NCBI RefSeq assembly: GCF_004336805.1
Contig: NZ_SJXM01000003.1
Coordinates: 186,001 to 250,000, forward strand
Reading direction: 5' to 3'
Origin: Aeromicrobium sp. IC_218
Lineage (GTDB): Bacteria > Actinomycetota > Actinomycetes > Propionibacteriales > Nocardioidaceae
DNA: 64,000 nt
This document shows, in pieces, positions 60,382 through 64,000 of the stretch. Position numbers and translations under genes: made by a program. How positions within the stretch are numbered: the first letter of the stretch is position 1; every line of letters starts with the position of its first letter. The notes beneath the pieces are model-generated. The model did not search any database and was not told the DNA's origin. It saw nothing but the letters and a program-made list of their open reading frames with translations.

Positions 60382-61727
60382 CCCGCGTCGCGGTCGTCGG
60401 CGGCGGCATCGCCGGTCTGGCCGCCGCGCTGCGCGTGCGTGAGCTCGCGCCCGACGCGGACGTCGTCGTCCTCGAGGCCACCGACCGGGTGGGCGGCAAG
60501 CTGCGCCACCAGGACGTCGGCGGCCTGACGATCGACGTGGGCGCCGAGGCGATGCTGGCCCGGCGTCCGGAGGGGCTCGCCCTCGCACGCGCCGCCGGAC
60601 TGGACGACGAGCTCGTCCACCCGGCCGCCGGCGTCGGGGCCGGCATCTGGACGCGCGGGTCGGTCCGTCCGCTCCCGCCGACGGTGCAGGGCATCCCGTC
60701 CGACCTCGAGGCCCTCGCCGCGTCCGGCATCGTGACCGGGACGCCCGTGTCCCACCCCGCGCCGGCGCCCGACGAGGACGTGTCGGTCGCCGAGTTCGTC
60801 ACCGAGCGGGTCGGGCAGGACGTCCTGGACCGGCTCGTCGAACCGCTGCTGGGCGGCGTCTACGCCGGACGTCCGGAGCGGCTGTCGCTGCAGGCCGCGG
60901 CTCCGCAGGTCGCCGCACTGGCGCCCGACCTGCTGGCCGGGGCGGCCGCTGCGCGCGAGCGCACCTACCAGCAGCCCGACGCCGGACCGGTCTTCGCGTG
61001 CGTGCGCGGCGGCATGGGCCGGCTGCCCGCCGCCGTCGCCGCGGCCTCGGGCGCCGAGGTGCGTACCGGTGCGGCCGTCCGTGACCTCGTGGGCCACGGC
61101 GACGGGTGGCGGCTCACCGTCGGCCCCGCGCACGACCTGGACGAGCTCGACGTCGACCTCGTCGTCGTCGCGACGCCCGGAGCGGCCACGTCGCGCCTGC
61201 TCGCCGAGCTCGCGCCGGAGGCCGCGTTCGCCCTCGCCGACGTCGAGTACGCCAGCATGGCGATCGTCTCCTTCGTGCTGGACGGCGAGGTCGAGGGCGT
61301 CGGGTCGGGCTTCCTCGTGCCCGCGGTCGAGGGCACGGCCATCAAGGCGTCGACCTTCTCCTCGCACAAGTGGCCTTGGGTCGCCGAGATGGCGCCCGGA
61401 CGCACCGTGCTGCGCACGTCCATGGGCCGGGTCGGCGACGCCACGCTGCTCGGGCTCACCGACGCGCAGGTCGTCGAGCGCTCGCTGGCCGACCTCACCG
61501 AGGCCGTCGGCGCGCTGCCGCCGCTGGTCGACGCGCACGTGCAGCGGTGGGGCTCGGCGCTGCCGCAGTACGACGTGGGCCACCTCGCCCGGGTCGACGT
61601 CGTCGAGCGATCCGTCGCGCAGGTGCCGGGTCTCGAGGTGTGCGGCGCGGCCTACCGCGGCGTCGGCATCCCGGCCGTCGTGGCGAACGCGCACGCCGCC
61701 GTCGCCCGCCTGCTCGCCACCGCCTAG
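60378..61727 (+). CDS. hemY: Coproporphyrinogen III oxidase (HemY/CgoX type)
   Basis: The 449-residue FAD enzyme has the dinucleotide-binding motif [15 protein letters not shown] at its N-terminus, [22 protein letters not shown], and the C-terminal FAD block [24 protein letters not shown]. In Gram-positive bacteria with hemQ this protein oxidises coproporphyrinogen III to coproporphyrin III rather than acting on protoporphyrinogen; hemQ 41 bases downstream supports that reading. It is coupled to hemE. Confidence 0.94.
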   Translation: MTRVAVVGGGIAGLAAALRVRELAPDADVVVLEATDRVGGKLRHQDVGGLTIDVGAEAMLARRPEGLALARAAGLDDELVHPAAGVGAGIWTRGSVRPLPPTVQGIPSDLEALAASGIVTGTPVSHPAPAPDEDVSVAEFVTERVGQDVLDRLVEPLLGGVYAGRPERLSLQAAAPQVAALAPDLLAGAAAARERTYQQPDAGPVFACVRGGMGRLPAAVAAASGAEVRTGAAVRDLVGHGDGWRLTVGPAHDLDELDVDLVVVATPGAATSRLLAELAPEAAFALADVEYASMAIVSFVLDGEVEGVGSGFLVPAVEGTAIKASTFSSHKWPWVAEMAPGRTVLRTSMGRVGDATLLGLTDAQVVERSLADLTEAVGALPPLVDAHVQRWGSALPQYDVGHLARVDVVERSVAQVPGLEVCGAAYRGVGIPAVVANAHAAVARLLATA

Positions 61728-61768
61728 CCGGGCGCCGGCGCGTGGTGCGCCAGGAGCACAATGGAGCC

Positions 61769-62473
61769 ATGAGCGACATCGACCACGCAGCCATCGCCGA
61801 GGAAGTCAACGCCAGCACGCGGTACGTCTTCTACTCGGTGTTCAAGCTCGTCACGCCGCTGGCGGACGCCGACCGGGCGGCCGAGGCCGCCGAGGTCGAG
61901 GCGTTCTTCGCCAAGCTCGACGACGACGACGTCGTGGTGCGCGGCACGTACGACGTCAGCGGCATGCGCGCCGACGCCGACCTGCTGATCTGGTGGCACG
62001 GGCCGAGCATCGACGTGCTGCAGGCGGCCTACAACGGCTTCCGCCGCACCGCGCTCGGCTCGCGCATGACGCCGGTGTGGTCGAACGCCGCGATGCACCG
62101 TCCGGCCGAGTTCAACCGGGCCCACATCCCGGCCGTGCTCGCCGGCGAGGCCGCGAAGCCGTACCTGTGCGTGTACCCCTTCGTCCGCTCCTACGAGTGG
62201 TACCTACTGCCCGAGGACGAGCGCCGCACCATGCTGCGCGACCACGGCCTGGCCGCCCGCGACTACGCCGACGTCCGCGCCAGCACGCTCGCCTCGTTCG
62301 CGCTGGGCGACTACGAGTGGATCCTGGCCTTCGAGGCCGACGAGCTCCACCGCATCGTCGACCTCATGCGCGAGCTGCGCGCCACCGAGGCCCGGCTGCA
62401 CGTCCGCGAGGAGCTGCCGTTCTACACCGGCCGCGCGCACTCGGTCGCCGAGCTCGCCCAGCTCTGGCCCTGA
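61769..62473 (+). CDS. hemQ: Coproheme decarboxylase HemQ
   Basis: The 234-residue member of the chlorite-dismutase superfamily carries out the last step of the coproporphyrin-dependent haem pathway. The conserved block YPFVRSYEWYLLPEDERR contains the catalytic Tyr, MLRDHGLAARDY the proximal His, and FALGDYEWILAFEAD the second ferredoxin-like domain. The distal Arg of true chlorite dismutases is not apparent. The ATG has CACAAT six bases upstream. hemH (coproporphyrin ferrochelatase) is not in the window. Confidence 0.95.
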   Translation: MSDIDHAAIAEEVNASTRYVFYSVFKLVTPLADADRAAEAAEVEAFFAKLDDDDVVVRGTYDVSGMRADADLLIWWHGPSIDVLQAAYNGFRRTALGSRMTPVWSNAAMHRPAEFNRAHIPAVLAGEAAKPYLCVYPFVRSYEWYLLPEDERRTMLRDHGLAARDYADVRASTLASFALGDYEWILAFEADELHRIVDLMRELRATEARLHVREELPFYTGRAHSVAELAQLWP

Positions 62474-62481
62474 GCCTGCAG

Positions 62482-62528
62482 CACGACGAAGCCCCCGGAC
62501 GCAGGCAGCGTCCGGGGGCTTCGTCGTG
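62482..62528. terminator. Perfect 21-base hairpin between hemQ and msrB
   Basis: Bases 62482-62502 pair with 62508-62528 around an AGGCA loop, between two convergent genes. It has the longest perfect stem in the window and no T-run. Confidence 0.85.
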
Positions 62529-62533
62529 GGGCG

Positions 62534-62971
62534 TCAGCCCTGCACGGGCTCCTGCGTGAGGCTGATGCCGTTGATGCAGTAGCGCAGGTCGGTGGGCGTG
62601 TCGAAGCCCTCGCCCTGGAAGACGTGGCCCAGGTGCGACCCGCAGTTGGCGCAACGCACCTCGGTGCGCTTCATGCCCATCGTGGTGTCCTCGATGTACT
62701 CCACCCGGTCCTCGGCCAGCGGCGAGTAGAACGCCGGCCAGCCGCAGTGGGCGTCGAACTTGGTGTCGCTGCGGAACAGCTCCGACCCGCACGCGCGGCA
62801 CGCGTACACGGCCTCGGTGGTATCGGTCTCGAAGGAGGAGGAGAAGGGGCGCTCGGTGCCGGCCTCACGCAGGACGTGGTACTCGGCGGCGCTCAGCTCG
62901 CCGCGCCACTCGTCCTCGGTCTTGGAGACGTCGTACGCGCGGTCGCTCGAGGCGGGGATGTCGTGAGCCAT
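62534..62971 (-). CDS. msrB: Peptide-methionine (R)-S-oxide reductase
   Basis: The 145-residue repair enzyme reduces methionine-R-sulfoxide. Zinc cysteines are in CRACGSELF and RCANCGSHLGH. The substrate-binding region is FDAHCGWPAFYSPL, and the catalytic Cys is in LRYCINGISL near the C-terminus. TACCCT lies six bases before the ATG. The stop is only five bases from the shared terminator. Confidence 0.96.
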   Translation of the reverse strand: MAHDIPASSDRAYDVSKTEDEWRGELSAAEYHVLREAGTERPFSSSFETDTTEAVYACRACGSELFRSDTKFDAHCGWPAFYSPLAEDRVEYIEDTTMGMKRTEVRCANCGSHLGHVFQGEGFDTPTDLRYCINGISLTQEPVQG

Positions 62972-63003
62972 GAGGTCAGGGTACGACCGGGCTCAACCGC
63001 GGC

Positions 63004-63498
63004 TCAGAGCGACTGGGCGTCGAACGGGACGTGCTCGAGCAGGTGCAGCGTCGGCAGGTCCAGCGTGCGCCGCGCGCGCGAGGCCCAGTCGAGCCGGAGC
63101 AGCTCGCGGACGGCGTGGGAGTCGGTCATGACGATGACCTCGGCGACGTCGACGCGCTTGGCCAGCGCGACCAGCTCGTCCAGCGGGTCGTCCTCGGCGA
63201 GCTCGGCGGTGACCGTCTGGCCACGCTCCTTGAGCAGCGCCACGCTGGCGTCGAGCTCGGCCTGGCCGGCGCGCCGTACCTCGCGCGACAGGTCGCGGAG
63301 CGTGTCGGGGTCGGCGGGCGGCAGCACCTGACCGCCGCCGAACGCGGTCATGGAGGACACCATCGAGGACGTGGACGACTCCACGGGGAGCAGCAGGTGG
63401 TAGGTGACCGGCTCGTCCAGGCCTTCGTGCAACGAGACGACCTGGTCGGCGTCGAGGGGCTCAAGCTGGTGCTCGATGAGCAGGGCGACGTCATACAT
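63004..63498 (-). CDS. Small Usp-like alpha/beta protein
   Basis: The 164-residue protein has alternating strands and helices: YDVALLIEHQLEPLDADQ, then VTYHLLLPVESS, then KRVDVAEVIVMTDSHAVRELLRLDWASRARRTLDLPTLHLLEH. The pattern resembles a universal-stress-protein fold without the usual ATP-binding Gly motif. The assignment to a family is tentative. TAGGCT lies six bases before the ATG (complement of 63505-63510). Confidence 0.72.
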   Translation of the reverse strand: MYDVALLIEHQLEPLDADQVVSLHEGLDEPVTYHLLLPVESSTSSMVSSMTAFGGGQVLPPADPDTLRDLSREVRRAGQAELDASVALLKERGQTVTAELAEDDPLDELVALAKRVDVAEVIVMTDSHAVRELLRLDWASRARRTLDLPTLHLLEHVPFDAQSL

Positions 63499-63549
63499 GG
63501 CCCCAGCCTAGGCGTCGCCGGGGCGCGGCGCCCGTGCTAGGCAGGACCC
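63499..63549. promoter_or_regulatory. 51-base divergent promoter between Usp-like and PPK2 genes
   Basis: TAGGCT on the minus strand (63505-63510) and TAGGCA on the plus strand (63538-63543) each lie six bases before a start codon. The two -10 boxes are 27 bases apart, so polymerases bound to the two promoters would overlap. Confidence 0.55.
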
Positions 63550-64000
63550 ATGACCGACGACCTGACCTCGTTGCTGCGTGCCCCGGCCTCCGTTGACCTC
63601 ACGACGCTCGACTCCCGCGCGACGCCCGGCTTCGACGGCGGCAAGGCCGACGGCCAGCACGCCCTGAAGGACGAGCTCGGCGACGTGCTCGCGCTGCGGC
63701 AGGAGCAGCTGTACGCCCGCGGGACGACCGGCGCTCGCGAGCGCGTGCTGCTGGTGCTGCAGGGCATGGACACCTCGGGCAAGGGCGGCACGATCGCCAA
63801 GGTCGCGGGACTCATGGACCCGCTCGGCGTGCGGGTGGCCTCGTTCAAGCGTCCGACCCCCGAGGAGCTCGAGCACGACTTCCTGTGGCGGATCGAGAAG
63901 CAGGTCCCCGCAGCGGGCATGGTCGGGGTGTTCGACCGCTCGCACTACGAGGACGTGCTGGTCGCCCGCGTCCACGCGCTCGTGCCGGCGCCGGAGCTGG
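63550..64000 (+). CDS. PPK2-family polyphosphate kinase, 5' part
   Basis: The first 150 codons are visible; the gene runs off the window. PPK2 enzymes move phosphate between polyphosphate and nucleotides. The P-loop is LQGMDTSGKGGTIAKV near residue 77, and the second conserved block is GVFDRSHYEDVLVARVH near residue 127 with the Walker B Asp. The start is set by TAGGCA six bases upstream. Whether it prefers AMP, ADP or GDP cannot be decided from this part. Confidence 0.93.
   Translation, partial: MTDDLTSLLRAPASVDLTTLDSRATPGFDGGKADGQHALKDELGDVLALRQEQLYARGTTGARERVLLVLQGMDTSGKGGTIAKVAGLMDPLGVRVASFKRPTPEELEHDFLWRIEKQVPAAGMVGVFDRSHYEDVLVARVHALVPAPEL

Overview
The window is a gene-dense, high-G+C actinobacterial chromosome segment. 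It carries no phage, plasmid, insertion-sequence or CRISPR signature. The gene order (pseudouridine synthase, dnaE, hisDCBHAFI, trp-region membrane protein, trpCBA, lgt, pyk, pdtaR) parallels the backbone known from Mycobacterium. The hemE-hemY-hemQ block next to DUF3000 and RNase D is likewise a known actinobacterial arrangement. DUF6318-type lipoproteins, the HGxxPAAW protein and the general style suggest Propionibacteriales/Nocardioidaceae (Aeromicrobium- or Nocardioides-like). That placement is an inference from gene content, not a database result.

Layout. 1-9.2 kb: end of an RluD-type synthase, a DUF559/Vsr-fold protein between two palindromic repeat elements, an AlaA/AspC-type aminotransferase, a DrrAB-type exporter, dnaE and a small membrane protein. 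9.2-12.4 kb: YbaK-type deacylase and a secreted M4 metalloprotease with two C-terminal Ig-like repeats. 12.5-23.0 kb: histidine biosynthesis hisD-C-B-H, hisA, hisF and hisI, with a heterodimeric ABC exporter coupled between hisF and hisI. 23.0-31.2 kb: trp-region membrane protein, HGxxPAAW protein, RDD, DUF2752 and DUF4190 membrane proteins, trpC-B-A, lgt and a VIT-family transporter. trpE is absent from its usual place. 31.3-38.9 kb: glutamate synthase gltBD and pyruvate kinase. 39.0-46.6 kb: a stand-alone sugar-ABC ATPase behind a CebR-like operator, then a glycerol locus made of two divergent units (IclR regulator-glpK2 and glpF-glpK-glpD). 46.7-52.8 kb: tRNA-Leu(CAA), ANTAR regulator, orphan amino-acid-binding lipoprotein, transsulfuration pair and a lower-G+C pair of exported proteins. 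52.9-64.0 kb: a fused SecDF, aldo/keto reductase, RNase D/DUF3000, the coproporphyrin-type haem genes, msrB, a small Usp-like protein and the start of a PPK2 kinase.

Much of the window is translationally coupled: ATGA or GTGA overlaps join hisC/B/H, hisF/ABC/ABC/hisI/trp membrane protein, trpB/A/lgt/VIT, the IclR gene/glpK2, hemE/hemY and others. About twenty transcription-unit heads have a TAnnnT-like -10 box six to eight bases before the ATG or GTG. This is the arrangement of leaderless mRNAs, and I used it to choose several starts. No large undescribed system is obvious. The best leads are the paired palindromes around the DUF559 gene, the repeat block before hisA, the multi-hairpin element near 56.7 kb, the embedded asymmetric ABC exporter and the regulatory sites of the sugar and glycerol loci. 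A gap of more than 300 bases without a gene does not occur.
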